Positions 1-12,418 of a DNA stretch of 64,000 nt are shown here, one piece after another. A program made the position numbers and the translations under genes. The notes below the pieces were generated by a model. That model saw only the letters and a program-made list of their open reading frames with translations, was not told the origin of the DNA and did no database searches. The stretch comes from Gymnopilus junonius (lineage: Eukaryota; Basidiomycota; Agaricomycetes; Agaricales; Galerinaceae). Every line of letters begins with the position of its first letter. Position 1 is the stretch's first letter. The stretch lies in the NCBI GenBank assembly GCA_015501075.1, contig JADNYJ010000187.1, positions 1 through 64,000 on the forward strand, given 5' to 3'.

Positions 1-1915
1 TCATTCTCAATGAATATGCAGAAGAAATTAAAGCTCTATATGACGCTGTCGCCGATAGCACCCAATCCAGTATTCCACCTCCCGCTGATTGGGAATTGAC
101 AACCACTCTGGATTTCGTCAGATTGGTTGTAAATAAAGTAATGATACATGGCGTACAGGACGATGAAGATATTTTCCAACGTGGCTGCGACAGGTGAACA
201 CGTCTCCAACTTCCTCTAAGGAACATTTACTGATGATCCTAATAGTCTTCAGGCGACATGGATCCGAAATTCCCTCCTCAGAGCTTTACATGACTCAGCG
301 CATATCGACACGCGACACTGGTGGATAACTTTGTTACAACTACCCGACAATTACGTCCCTGGGTACATTCATATATGCCCTGGCAACTGGGACCGACAGC
401 CACACGCCAGTGAGCACAGAACGCCGAGCAGCTGCAATGAAAGCGATGGTGGAGAAATATACATCGTCGGCTTCCCGGCTTACAAGGTTCCTCCGGTGTC
501 GATGGAAATGATCAACTACCAGGTGACATCGTGTTGGTGACCGGCACTACGGGTGCGCTTGGAACGTATCTGCTTGCGGAACTCGTAGAGAATCCAGCCG
601 TGTCCAAGATCTACGCCCTTAATCGTCCAAGTGGTTCTGGGCCTCTGACTGCGAGAGAACGGCAAGAAAAGGCGTTACTTGGAAGAGGGCTGAAAGCTAG
701 CGTCATACTAGGATCAGATAAAGTGTACTGGTTGACTGACTTGTCAATTCCGGGATTTGGAATATCCACTGATCTATTTAGAGAGGTCCGTTCAGAATTA
801 TCTTTATTGTATGTTTTACTGACCATTTTTCTATCTGCAGATGAAATCTTCAGTGACGCATATTATTCATAACGGTTAGCTTGTGCAAGATTTTTTCCCG
901 ATATTTTGAAATTTTGACGTTACTCTTAGCATGGCCTGTTGATTTCAATCTTGCGCTCGCCTCCTTTGAGAAGAGCGTCAGAGGCGTCCGAAATCTCATC
1001 GATTTTTCGCTTACCTCTCCGCGTTCTTCTCCTCCGACTCTGGTGTTTACAAGTTCAGTTGGGGTCTTCCAGAGTAAAGTGCCGATTGGTTTTTCAACTA
1101 TCCGAATGCTGATTTTTGTTCTTCAGATACTGCGCCAATTTCATCCCCGTCCCTTCCGGAATCAGCCATCTCTCCAGAGGTTGCTGTTGGAACTGGGTAC
1201 ACTGATCAAAATGGGTATCAGAGGAGATCCTTCTACAAGCGTCCAAGAAAACTCCCTTACGTTCAGTTATCATCCGCGTGGGTCAGCTCTGTGGTGGGCT
1301 GAATGGCGCTTGGAATACGTCAGAATGGTTCCCGTCACTGGTACAAAGCGCAGCAGCTTGTGAATGTTTCCCTGGAGATGAAAGAGTGCGTTTTTTTATT
1401 CAGAAAGACATATTTGCAAAAAATAAATGAACCCCCTTGTTGTTGACTAGCTCGTGGACTGGATTCCGCTCCAGTTAGCGGCCAAAGCGACAATAGACTT
1501 TACAAAATATGAAGGTCCAGGATGCAGCGCAATTGTACATCTGGTCCATCCGCGTCCAACATTCTGGTCATCGCTTTCAAAGATCATCGCAGCTGACCTC
1601 GGCGTTGACCTCGTTCCATTTGCCGCGTGGCTTGCCAAGCTCGGAGAGTTTGGGAAGAGCAGCGACACCAGTGAAGAGCAGATCGATGTTGAGGCCTTGC
1701 GTAAGATTCCAGCATTGCGTCTGCTTCCCTTCTACAAGCCAATGGCGACACATGAGGAAGGGAGTATTGCAGGACTTGGGTTCAAAAAGTTAAATTCTGA
1801 GAGGGCGGTGGCGATGTCGGAAACTTTGGCGAATCCAAATGTTTCTCAGGTAGGCGAGGAGAACGTGAAGGCATGGCTGGGGTATTGGAAGAGCGTTGGG
1901 TTCATTTCTGTGTAG
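1..1915 (+). pseudogene. NRPS-like adenylate-forming reductase, 3' end (carrier + thioester reductase domains), frame-broken
   Basis: This is the C-terminal part of an aminoadipate-reductase-like (NRPS-like) enzyme, a class that loads an acid on a phosphopantetheine arm and releases it by NADPH reduction. Splicing out 194-245 gives the carrier motif GCDSLQAT, with the serine that carries the arm. The reductase domain starts near 531 with the nucleotide-binding motif VTGTTGALG and continues through HNAWPVDFN (around 861-945), TSSVG (about 1050) and RVGQLCGG (about 1275). Introns read at 786-840, 875-929, about 1078-1126 and about 1387-1450. The last exon ends in TAG at 1915. Reading frame is lost at about 320, 336, 500 and 1208, and each loss would be explained by one missing base. 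The adenylation domain lies upstream of the window. It is either a decaying gene or an intact gene with assembly indels. Confidence 0.85.
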
Positions 1916-2909
1916 ATGTAGTGGGTGATCGCAAATGCTGGTCTATTCATACTCAAAAATGGCACATTAAGAGAATTGTACTTGTTCCTTTGATTCATAT
2001 TATGTTGAACTGACCGGTTACTTAACCTTCATCCCAAAAAATCCTGCAAGTTGTCAATACGGCCATGATGACCCCTTTCAAAAGGAAGGGAAATTTTAAC
2101 AATGTCGACTTACCAAGGTCCGACTGCTAAGCATCGCTAAGAAAGTGTTTCTTCACACCTGTATAATCTTCTTTTGAAATCCACTCGTAAACCTATGGAA
2201 TTCAAGTTGTCGGCTATCATAAATGAAGAAGTCAACGCAAGAACGTACCTGTTAGAGAAGACGGGGTAAAAGAAGGAGGGCTTGGCGAGTATTTCTTAGG
2301 TACTTTCGTTGCCGTTATTTAAAGAAAATCCAGTGGGTCGTTGGGGAACATTATGGCGTAGAACAGGAACAATCTTGAATACTGCAAGCGAGTCAAGAAC
2401 GATCCAGCCGACAGCACCTGTCGAAACCACAGTAATGGCAGGCGAAATACAAAAACAATGCGAAAGTGAACGCCTTAAAGCGTGACAGTATAATAAAAGC
2501 TACACGGAAGCATTGTTTCAGTACGGGTGGCAGGAGCGGTAGTGGATGAAACTTACTCTTGTCCATAACATCTAAATTCGTTACCAAGTTGATCGCATAT
2601 GGTCCTTCAGGTTCCGATAAAGAATCAGCACGAATACATCAGGTAGAGTCGACGCAAGCTGACTGTGCCCGATAATGTCGACGAAGGGCTATCTTACCTG
2701 CCTCAAACTTCTCGGCACCGCAGGAGGAGGTAGGATGTCGGGGACTAGGACAGCGAAAATTTCGACTATCCTCAGACGCTTATGTCATCTGTACGTGATA
2801 TATAGTCAGGTGATTATGGTCCAGACCGACTCGTCACACTAAGTCACTGATACTGCGAGCCCTACAGTGCAATTTTCACTTGTTCAAGGGTAGTACGACT
2901 TCACGTTGT
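1916..2909. other. Gene-free stretch between the reductase gene and HNH copy A
   Basis: No convincing coding region is seen on either strand. From about 2350 onward the sequence resembles the stretch downstream of HNH copy C (from about 6300), so this part belongs to the duplicated A/C unit. Shared landmarks are a block around 2525-2575 matching 6380-6430 and a block around 2795-2830 matching 6710-6745. Confidence 0.6.
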
Positions 2910-4390
2910 CTAGAAACTGACTAGGAGATATGAATGGCATGATGTCCTAAAACGCCTTTCCGTACATGAACTAAAACTCTCCATACAGCTCGGGATACAA
3001 ACCTCATTGGTAAAATCGTATTCTTCCTCGTCCTCTTCTTCGAGCTCTCCATTGCACGATTCTAGAAAGTCCTCCGGTGCGTCTAAGGCAAAGTCGTCCC
3101 GAACATCTCCTCCCTGGATGTTCCTTTGCAGAGAGTATTTGAATTGACCACGAATATAGTCGTTGTTCAGCTGACATGGGCTATTGGGAAATTGAAGGTG
3201 GGACTTGAAATTAGTTGTATCCGGATTTCGCTGATCAAAGTAGATGATCCTATAGTCGTCCTTCAAAGCATACATCGGTGAGTATACCGTCTGAATCACT
3301 CAACATGAGAGTCGTGACCCACCTCAACGTCAACGGCAACCTAATTATTCCACAAGAGCTCAGCGATCTCCTGTGATGTAACAAGGCAGTTTCCTATGTT
3401 TTCTAGCTTCTCGCAAAGGTTATTGTTTTGTATAATTTCGTCATGGATGTCTAGACGCTCGTGGTAAGCGGTGATATTTACCTGGAAGACAGTTGTAAGC
3501 AAAATTCAGTACTTTCGTTCCAAGATTACTCACCAAGTAACTAAAGAACGGAGGAAGGTACCAAATCGCTACAGTCTTGTCTTGGTCTCTATTCAGAGCG
3601 GCTCCGGTAAACAGGCATTTGCCTCTTTGCATTTCAAACGCAGCATCCCGAAGCTCTGTTGACGGCTTCGTTTGCGTTAGGACGAGTCCTCATGATCAAA
3701 GCTGTGGACAAAAACAAACCGGAAATGCCAGTCGCGGGTATCTCACGATTAGGGCTTGATACTCTGCGAAGAATGTCCGCAACCTCATAAACGTTAAAGT
3801 TGGGATTGAATTTTTGGAGCGCTCTGATTGCTTAATTTTAGTAACGGTATTCTTTAGGGATTTAACTGTCTTACCTGGCATATAAAACGCATAGTCTCCA
3901 GGTTCCAGGACCTCATCTGAGCCTCTTGCCAAGAGAGTTGGTGTATCGGATTTGTATCGCGTCCGGTATCGTACAATCGCATCTGCAGAAGGCTCGATAT
4001 CGACTGCAAGGAGTACATAAGGCCAGCGCTGGTATTGCATACCGTAATCTTCTCTGACGACAGTGTCAACATAGCGGTACAGCTTTGCTACCGTGAGCGG
4101 GTTGTGTTCGTCAGCACGCCAACCTGATCCTCAGCTGTGAGTCGATCTACCCAATCGTGATATCAAGAAACAAACTCACAGATACATATTTTATCGATAT
4201 TTTGGGTCAATCTATACCATACGAAGACGTTTGCGCCTTTCTCTCTGGCGGAAGCAGACATCATATGTGCGTCGTAATCCGAAGTCATGGTCATTCTAAT
4301 CGAGTGATAAAGAGAGTAGCTTTCCAGTTCACCTCGTTTTAATATCTAGGGGATGCGAGGTGTCTGTGGGCTGATCGTTCCTAATTTGGC
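2350..4390. repeat. Segmental duplication, copy 1 (HNH A with flanks)
   Basis: This roughly 2-kb unit matches 6300-8330. The match covers the 3' flank, the whole HNH gene on the minus strand and the 5' flank (a similar TTTTAATATCTAG stretch at about 4338 and 8290). HNH copy B lies between the two units. Boundaries are estimated by eye. Confidence 0.7.
2910..4294 (-). pseudogene. HNH_2-like family, copy A: degenerate motif, nonsense codon and C-terminal deletion
   Basis: Copy A is a close paralog of copy C. The N-terminal exon (ATG at 4294 or in-frame 4288) encodes the family motif NVFVWY. A central exon ends with EPGDYAFYMPG, like other copies. The HNH_2 region keeps KCLFTG, but the expected AAHI is replaced by AIWY, and the second catalytic histidine is replaced by alanine (EIAELLW). 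Directly after ELLWNN an in-frame TAG stands where copy C has a glutamate codon. Near 3012 about 43 bp present in copy C are missing, which shifts the frame and replaces the C terminus. The stop is a substitution, so a simple sequencing indel does not explain it. Probably a dead gene. Confidence 0.75.
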
Positions 4391-4846
4391 TTTTCATCTG
4401 ATAGAGTCGAAATTGGACCCCACTAGCAGATCCGGTGCTGTAAGTACTCCTTCCATTTTGTTCGCAGAATACCAATCACGAATTCTAGATCTTGTGGACG
4501 AGATCTACTAAGTAAAGAAGTTGGCTACTTCCCTGAAGTCCCATGAAGTGGTTATTTGCCGAATAGGAATTGTAGGCTTCCGTAAAATGCAAAAGCCTTT
4601 CTGAATGTTTGTTTTGTAGGACTAAGCCTATACCGAACTGAGGCATTTTCTGCCCTTCGAGGACGTGATGCCTGATATCCACCGATCCCGCCCAGCCTAA
4701 CCGCCTTAATCAACGCCACTTCCGAGCTTTTCGATGGGCACCCACAGAAACCTGGGTAACTGGTAATGGCTTCCGGAAGGCTGAAGGGTATGCGGTTCAA
4801 ATAACGCTCTGAAGCACTATGTTTGAAATTGAATAAAACTTGAACT

Positions 4847-6187
4847 TCAGTCCCTCGCAGCTATCGTCATCACTTTCTTCATGATAAGCCAGTCCGCTAT
4901 ATGTCTCCCCAGCTCCGTATTCCATTTCTCGCCCATGAATCGTCCCTTGTGAGCATTATACCGGTTTTCATGAAGAAAATCGTATATCTCTGCGTCCTTA
5001 AAGTCGTCATTGATGCCACCGCCAATAATGTTGACCTGCAGGGAGTGCCTGAAATGGGCATTTAAGAACTCGTTATTCAAGGAATCTTGACCATCCGTGC
5101 GCATAAACCTTGTCTTGAAGGAAGGGGAATTTAACTCCGGCTTGCTAAAATAAACGATCTCGTAGCCATGCTGGACTTGATCAAAATTTGACGACTGTGT
5201 TATCAGCTGTACTTACATCAGTATCGATGGTCACCTCATTTGTCCACAGAAGCTCTGCCACCTCCTCAGTTGTGATGACACAATTCTGTGACGTTTTCAA
5301 TCTCGAACTGAATTCATCGGGGTCATTAAGAACCATGCTCTTCTTGTCTGCCCACTGTTCATAGTCCTCATCCGTGTACGGGACGACCGTCTATCCTCAG
5401 GTTCAGAATGATTTGTGGTCACAAGAAAGCATTCACTCACCATAAATTCACCCCATAAGGGCAAAAGCCATATTGCTTTGATATCAGAGCGAGCGCTAAG
5501 GTCTATGCCTGTGAGCATACATTTGTGATTGTCTCGCATGAGAGCAGCTTCTGCGATGCCTTCCGAGGGCTTTTTCACGTGAATACAATGCTCAGTGACG
5601 TAGAATGGAATGGTTACCCACCATACTTCCCAATGTGGGATGCTCGTTGACCAGTTTGACTTGTGCAACCGTAAAATTTTCCATGTGAGGGAAATGATCG
5701 TACACTTCATCTAAATCAGATCCATCTATTTAGAGGTCAGAATTTTAATTATCTTTCGGCATCAAAAAGTCCCAGATCTTACCAGCCTTGTACATGCCAT
5801 AATCTCCCCGACCGATAAGCCTCTCTGAGTCACGGGATAAAGCTCGCAGAGGCTGTTTGGGTGTTGCTTCGTACTCCAGAATTGATTCTAGATCTGGTTC
5901 GACAGTGACTGGGAATATGTGGTAGTCGAAGCTCCGATCTGACCTCGTTCTACTGGCTTCCTCCTTGATCAAGATGTCCAGCCAGTTGAATAAACGTCTT
6001 TCGGTGATATTTAGATCCGCTCGCCAGCCTGTGCGATCACTGTTGGCTATGATTAAATATCGTAAATGCACCACTTACTTAACGCTATCCTATTTTTCAC
6101 CCCGCACCAAATGAACACATCTCTTCCCTGCTCAGCTGCTTTCCGAGATGCGAGATGAGTGATATTAACTTCCTCAGAAGACGCCAT
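4847..6187 (-). CDS. HNH_2-like family, copy B (open, catalytic histidines lost)
   Basis: This is a multi-exon member of the local HNH family. The start is taken at 6187 (MASSEEVNITHLASRKAAEQ) because other copies start at the same place relative to the WC/WY motif; an in-frame ATG at 6259 would add 24 residues. Motifs in order: DVFIWC, GRGDYGMYKAG (before an intron at about 5800), then the HNH region RDNHKCMLTG followed by IKAIWLLPLWGEF. An intact HNH_2 domain would read AAH(I/V) there. The second motif reads NCVITTEEVAELLW, where copies D and F have N-G-(I/V)-L...H. No internal stop was seen. The gene is likely expressed but not nuclease-active in the usual way; this is inferred from residues only. 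Confidence 0.7.
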
Positions 6188-6299
6188 TTCAGGATTTGGT
6201 GTTAAGATGGAAAATAAAGTATAGCCCGTTTTATATGTCAATTCTTCGGGCTCCATCATTTGGCATTATTCTAAATAGATGCAGTTGTTTGTCCAGTAA

Positions 6300-8330
6300 C
6301 CAATCTTCCGGATGTAGAACAATAGCGTTCTTGAGTAGGAAAATCAAGGATAAGAATGTATTGTATCCATTCTACGACACGGGTGGCAGCAGTGGGAGTG
6401 GATGAAACTTACTCTTGCCCATAACACCTGGAATTTATTACTAAATTGATCCTTTATTGTCCTTCACTGCCCGCAATATCGAAAGAACGTTGCCTGAAGT
6501 GATGGAGGGGTATGACCAGTGCCCGATGTCGTGGTGATGAGCATAGGTGTCCCAATGAGAAGGATCAGCACAGCCATATCAGGTAGTGCCGACACAAGCT
6601 GAATGAGCCTGATAATGTTGCACATCTAGAACTTCTCAGCACCGAAGGAGGAAGGATGTTGGGACCAGGGAGCAAAATTTTTGACCAGCCGCTTGTGTCG
6701 TCGGTGCGTGATATATAGTCAGGTGATCATGGTCCAGACCGATGACACTGTTACAGAGCCGCAATTTTTACATGTTCAAGTGTACTACGACTTCATATTA
6801 TCTAGAAGCTGACTAGAAGATGAACGGTACGATTTCCTCAAACGCCTTTCCGACCGCGAACTAAAATTCTCCATACAGATTGGGATACCTTAATAACCAA
6901 TCATAAACGAGTTTCCCCACTCCCGTCTTCCAAACCTCGTCATCAAAATTGTATTCTTCCTCGTCCTCCTCTTCGAGTTCTTCATTACGTGATGTTATAA
7001 AGTCTTCCGGTCCATCTAAGGGATAGTCGCTTCGAATGTCACCTCCCTGGATATTCCTTTGCAGGGAGTATTTGAAATGACCACGAATATAATCATCGTT
7101 CAACCGATTTTGGCTGTTGGGAAATTGAACGTGAGACTTGAAATTAGGTGTATCCAATGTGCGCTGATCAAAGTATACAATTCTGTATTCGTCCTTTAAC
7201 GTAGCTATCTGTGAACAAGAATGCCTTATTCAACACGGCAAATTTGTAACACACCTCAACGTCAACGGCGACTTCGTTTTTCCACAACAGCTCTGCTATT
7301 TTTTGCGATGTAACAAGGCAGTTTTCTATTATCTCCAGTCTTTCGCATAGGCCGTTATTTTCTCTGATTTCTTCCTGCATTTCTGAACGCTCAAGAAGAG
7401 GGGTGACGTCTATCTGGAAGATGTAGGTGAGTAAAGATCAGTCCTTTCATTGCATGGCATGACTCACCAAGTAACTAAAGTACGGCGGAAGGTACCAAAT
7501 CGCCACAGTGTCACTTTGGTCTTTGTCCAATGGTTGCCCAGTAAACAGGCATTTGCCTTCTTGGATTTCCAGCGCAGCATCTCGAAGTTCTGTTGATGGC
7601 TTCAATCGGGTCAGGAGGCTATTGTATTACAACAGCTGCAAATGGATACGAACCGGAGATGCTAGTCGTGGATATTGGAGTATAAGAGCTTGATATTCGC
7701 CAAAGAACGTCCAGACCCCCATGAAAATAAATGATTGGCGTATTCTTTTGGAGGGATCTGGCTCCTTTGTTTTAGTAACGTATGCTTCACGGATTATAAC
7801 CTTTTACCTGGCATGTATAATCCATAGTCTCCAGCTTCCAGGGCATCGTCCGACTCTCGAATAAGGGGAATCGGAGGGTTAGATGTGTAATTCATCCGGT
7901 ATCGAATAATCCCAGAAGGTTCGACTGAGACTCGAAGGAGTGTGTAAGGCCAATCTTGGTAGTCGATACCGTACTCCTCTCTGACGACAGTGTCAACATA
8001 GCGGTACAACTTCGCTGCTGTGAGCGGGTTTTGGTCATCAGCCCGCCAACCTAAAGCATAGCTATCAATCGATCCGTAACTGGATAGCGTATCATGAAGC
8101 ATACACACTGATACGTATTTCTGCCATATCTCTGTTGAGTGGATACCATATGAATACATTTCGACCTTTCTCTCCAGCGAAAGAAGATATCAAATGTGAA
8201 CCATTGTTAGAGGCCATGGGTGGTCGTTTTAAGGAAGAAGATGGAGTGATAAAGAAATCACGTCTTCATTCCATCGATTAAGACCCTGTTTTAATATCTA
8301 GAGAAGCGTACGTCTGTGGGTCGTACTTCC
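6300..8330. repeat. Segmental duplication, copy 2 (HNH C with flanks)
   Basis: Second copy of the roughly 2-kb unit at 2350-4390. It carries the less damaged gene (copy C). Boundaries are by eye. Confidence 0.7.
6861..8217 (-). CDS. HNH_2-like family, copy C (open, catalytic histidines lost)
   Basis: The start at 8217 (MASNNGSHL) is chosen because it stays in frame with the family motif NVFIWY; the long ORF starting at 8159 is in another frame at its 5' end. The gene encodes EAGDYGLYMPG, then KCLFTG followed by TVAIWYLPPYFSYL in place of the AAHI region, then NCLVTSQKIAELLWKNEVA in place of the second catalytic motif. The C terminus has an acidic stretch (EELEEEDEEEYNFDDE) and ends at TAG 6861-6863. 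No stop interrupts it, unlike its near-duplicate copy A. Its 5' end faces copy D, with 709 bp between the two start codons. Confidence 0.7.
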
Positions 8331-8926
8331 CTGATTTGGAACTCCAAATGGCTCTTGAGGTTACCAAAAGAAAATTTGCCGGTGAATAAGAATACTGAAG
8401 AAAATTTGACCGTATAATCCATTCCAGACAATCATGATGGCCAGCTTATTTTCGATGTGTCTTACCCCTTAATCCTCAGAGTGGATCTGTTTGTTGCAAA
8501 TGACCCATAAGTGATGGCTCTTGTATTGTGACTTCATTCGATGAGTTGCTACCCCATTGAAGACTCCTAAAGTGTTTTATTTGCATGTGGGTGATTGGGA
8601 ATTCAAGTTTACTAAGGAGTTTTCATATTAGAATGGACAGACACGATAGCTCGGGATGTTAATCATCGTAATCCCGAATGGTACATGCAAAGGAGAAGCA
8701 CCTAGGATGTAAATATTCCTGATCACTAAAGTAATGGAATGAGGGAAGAAGACCACGAAAATTGAGAATGGAGGCGCCCACAGTACTTTCGGCTGTAGTG
8801 ACAACGTTTAGAGTTAGAATACAGGTACCACGGCATCTTATAAAGGTCAAAACAAACCCATGAATCCGCCAAATAATCTTCTCTAATCATTCTCCTTCGT
8901 AATTGCTTACCTTCGATTTCGAGACA
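8218..8926. promoter_or_regulatory. Divergent intergenic region between HNH copies C and D
   Basis: This 709-bp stretch lies between the start codons of a degenerate (minus) and a residue-complete (plus) HNH paralog. No coding sequence was recognised, so it must hold the promoters of both genes. No specific operator can be named. Confidence 0.5.
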
Positions 8927-10379
8927 ATGGAATTCACAAATGTACCGCGGTCATTAGTCAACCCGAACATGTACATCAACGAGGACCAGCGTAATGTCCA
9001 CGTCTGGTGCACAAAAGTGACAAATTCGCCAGGCACGGGCAAGAAGTGCCTGGGATTGATTGGTGGTGAGTAACTCAGTTCTTACTCCCTTTTAACCATT
9101 ACACAGAAATGTAAATTTCTTAGGTATATTCGCGCCCGCGATCAACGAACCTGGTGTGAACCAGGTACCCATCAAATTATTCTATGAGTGGATAGAGCTT
9201 ATTATCGTTAGAAGTAAGCCTCCGTCGAGCTCACTTCTTTCATGTACTAAATTACTTGTAGCTTCCCCAAATTTTTTACTGGCAAAGGGTCCTGATCCGC
9301 GAGAGGAGCTAATCCGTGCTCCTGGTGGTCAATTGACTCTTCAACTTCTTAAACGAAAAGGCGGACAAAACGGGACTTTACTGGATAAGAACAGCGAATC
9401 TCCACTTTCAGAAGGACATTATTTCATGTTTGATAACACAAATGGTATGCATTTATACCAAAGGTTGGGAGCTAATTACTGTGGTCTCAATGTTAGACTT
9501 AGATGTTTGCACACCGACATGGCCTGAGTTACGACAATTTAATAAATTCATCAAGGTGGTACCAAAGGGAAGCACAGTAGAGTCAGTGCAAGGATCAGCA
9601 CGTCTTTCTCCTCGCACTGGGGGAAATAGCAATTCCCCACTTCTTAATACTGGAACACCCTTCACCATCGTTATGACGCCCTTGACCACAGAAATAACAC
9701 GTGTATGTATATCTTCTAATGAAGAAGCAAATGATAGAAACTCAATGCATTATGGCAGAGACCAGAGTTCAGGGATGAAGTCAGGAACAGAGACAGAAAA
9801 TGTGTTCTTACTGGACAAGTTCCTCCCGGGCAATCAACTCTCAGACTCCAATATACCATTTTCCAAGCAGCCCATGTTTATCCCTTTGGAGCAGTAATTA
9901 AGGTAGAAGATTGATGAAGATATATACAGACTGGCATAATTGATATAGGTATATGTGATAGGCTACGTTCCCAGTCGATCTCGAAGACAAAGCTAGGCAG
10001 ATCCTTTTCGATCTTTCCAAAGCAGATGGCTTGCCAAATGGAATCTTGTTGACATCGAAGGCACATTTACAATATGACAGATTCCAATGGGGTGTCTGGG
10101 TAGAGGTCAGTATTTTTCATCAAATAGAAATCCACCATTTCTCAAATCTAGCAGAATGGTGTCTATAACGTTTTCAGGTTCGAACGGTCAAGTGCTGAAG
10201 TCATTATTGGTCATCAATTCCTGTCTTTCCCATCAAACACGGAACCGCCGCATAGAGCTTTATTTCATGAACATTTTAAAATTTGCCTTATGACCCATGT
10301 TAGAGGCTGTGGAAGAAGACTCGAAGCACAGGCGAAGGCATATGTCCTACATTGGGAGGATGCAAATTACACTTTATAG
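8927..10379 (+). CDS. HNH_2-like nuclease family, copy D (catalytic residues present)
   Basis: Multi-exon gene starting MEFTNVPRSL with family motif NVHVWC. The central exon ends SEGHYFMFDNTNG. Removing a 56-nt intron at 9703-9758 (GTATGT...CAG) puts the next exon in frame as FRDEVRNRDRKCVLTGQ, followed by FQAAHVYPFGAVIK. After another intron (about 9901-9960) come NGILLTSKAHLQYDRF and, after an intron at about 10107-10178, a C-terminal domain ending at TAG 10379. The AAH, N-G-I-L-L and H-x-x-x-D residues match an intact HNH_2 motif, so this copy is predicted to cut nucleic acid, with zinc or another metal held by the ββα fold. No partner domain was recognised. Faces degenerate copy C. Confidence 0.75.
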
Positions 10380-11027
10380 AATGATTTTGTTACAGTTTAG
10401 ACCAGTTGACAAAACCAAATCAATCACTTTAAGTTGCCTTGAATGTAAACGTGACTCTTATTAAAATTATATACTGCAGTATGGGCCACAATATTCTTAT
10501 GAGAGCGTAAGCAGCATCATCGCCTCAGGTAACAATAAAAGAGTGCCCAGGAGATGGAGCTGCCGCTTAATCTTGACTACCTTTGTTCTCTAGCATCAGC
10601 AAGTCGGCAATTTACTTTTTAACTTTTCCGCTTTTTCGGCCAATTCCTCGAAAATTTAGTACGTTGTATGGTCAGTAATGGCAAATTTTGGCATCGATTC
10701 ATCTCCTGTGCCGCTATTCGTGATGCAGAGAATCGATTTCGTGGTCCTCTTCAGCTCTGGCCTTTCTCAACATTTGGTACAAAGTCTGCGCTTTTCAGGA
10801 ATCTGGGCTTGGATTCTGATGGCCAGATTTTCGTCCCCTTTTTTTTTCTAGCTTTTTTAGCTTGTACAAGCGAAAAAATGCATAACCTAGCAGTCTGAGA
10901 GTGATGAAGCTCTGGAAATGCATTGAGCATGGCAGGAGGCAAAGCAAGGATTCCATTCCCAATGCGGGATGTGCTGGGAGATGAATTACATTATTACAAA
11001 TTCAATCGATAGGTGGAAACATAGTCT
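10380..11027. other. Convergent gap between HNH copies D and E
   Basis: No coding region, repeat or RNA gene was recognised in these 648 bp. Two genes end here from opposite sides, so it should hold both 3' UTRs. Confidence 0.5.
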
Positions 11028-12418
11028 TTAGGAGGTATCTTCATTTGACCCTTCAAATGCTTCGTCGATACTTTCATTCATTACCCACTCCCTCACCAAC
11101 TTCCCAATGCCATCCTGCCATACTGTACCCCGAAATGCCTTCCATTCTATCTCCTCTATGTGTTGTTTGACAAACATACCTACGGTTGTCTGCTTGAAAT
11201 CGTCGAAGACACCCCCTCCCACAATGTTTACAAGTAGAGAGTATCTGAAATGAGCACGCCAATATTCGTCATCCAAGGATTGTGTGGTTTTCAATTGGAT
11301 AAACTGCTTCAAGAGTGCAGGCCAATGCGATTCAAAGCTCGATTTGTCAAAGCAAATAATCTCGTAATCATTCTAGAATTTGGTCAGTAACACTCTTGTT
11401 CTTATTAGAAGTAGAGAACTTGCATCGACGTCAATTGTCACTTGGTTCGTCCAGAGCAGCTCTGCTATTTCCTTAGTCGATACGAGGCTATTTTGTACTA
11501 CTGCCATTTTCTTAGAGAGTTCAGGCTTCTGGTAGACTTGCATCTCCATTTCATCTCTTCGTTTAGAATGCTGATTACAGGCGGGGATGATTGTCTGTTA
11601 TATGAATTGAGAGTCATCAGGTTCTGTAACAGCACATTAAAAATACACTTTCCAAGTATTCGCCCCAAAGTGGTAAGACCCACGTCGCTTGGACATCTTG
11701 GCAATTTTTGAGATTTATACCTGTAAGTAAGCATTTATTGTTATCTCTCTCAAGCGCCTGGGAAACTATATCGCTGGGAGGTCCACGGTACTATATGAAG
11801 TGGATATTGAGTGTTTTCAGATCATTATGATTGCTGTGCGCACCATTTGAGTGTGGTTTGGGTAAAACCTAGTAATCAAACTGTTCTTCTCTGAAAAGTT
11901 ATCAACGTTCTCAAATTCATAGGTTTGAAGTTGTTTGGATCCATCTGTGGATACCATTGTAAATTAGTATTATTCACCACTCCAGATCGAGGAATATGGA
12001 TTTGTGAACTTACCTGGAGCATATATAGCGTAGTCTCCCATCTTCACCAGGTTTTCAGAGCCCCTGGACAACGGATTCAACGGCATATTAAGAGATATCT
12101 GATAAGTGAGGATTTCCCCTCGGGCAGCCTTTACGGTGACTGGAAAAATACGGTATTGGAAACTGTCATCATTTCTGATTCCTGACAGATCCTCATTGAT
12201 GACGATGTCGAGCCAGGTGTACAATCGTTTCTCAGTAACTCCCAGATCCTCTCGTAAACCTGTATATAACAGTTTAAGCAAAAGCCGACAGTCCGTGGAA
12301 AGATCATAGACCACATACTCAGCGAAATCGTGTGGGCCAATCCACACCAAACGAATATATTCCTCTTCTGCAGATTCGCGTGCTGCGAAATGAAATGAGG
12401 AACGTCGTTGGAAGCCAT
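11028..12418 (-). CDS. HNH_2-like family, copy E (open, catalytic histidines lost)
   Basis: The start at 12418 encodes MASNDVPHFISQHANLQKRN, followed by IFVWCGL. A second exon carries the family block ending KMGDYAIYAPGK. The HNH region reads RDNNKCLLTGINL and then VQATWVLPLWGEYL where AAHI is expected. The second motif reads NSLVSTKEIAELLWTNQV. It is therefore degenerate at the same positions as copies A-C and closest to copy B in this region (both have LPLWGE). The stop is TAA at 11028-11030. No internal stop was found once introns are removed. It is head to head with copy F, 391 bp apart. Confidence 0.7.
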
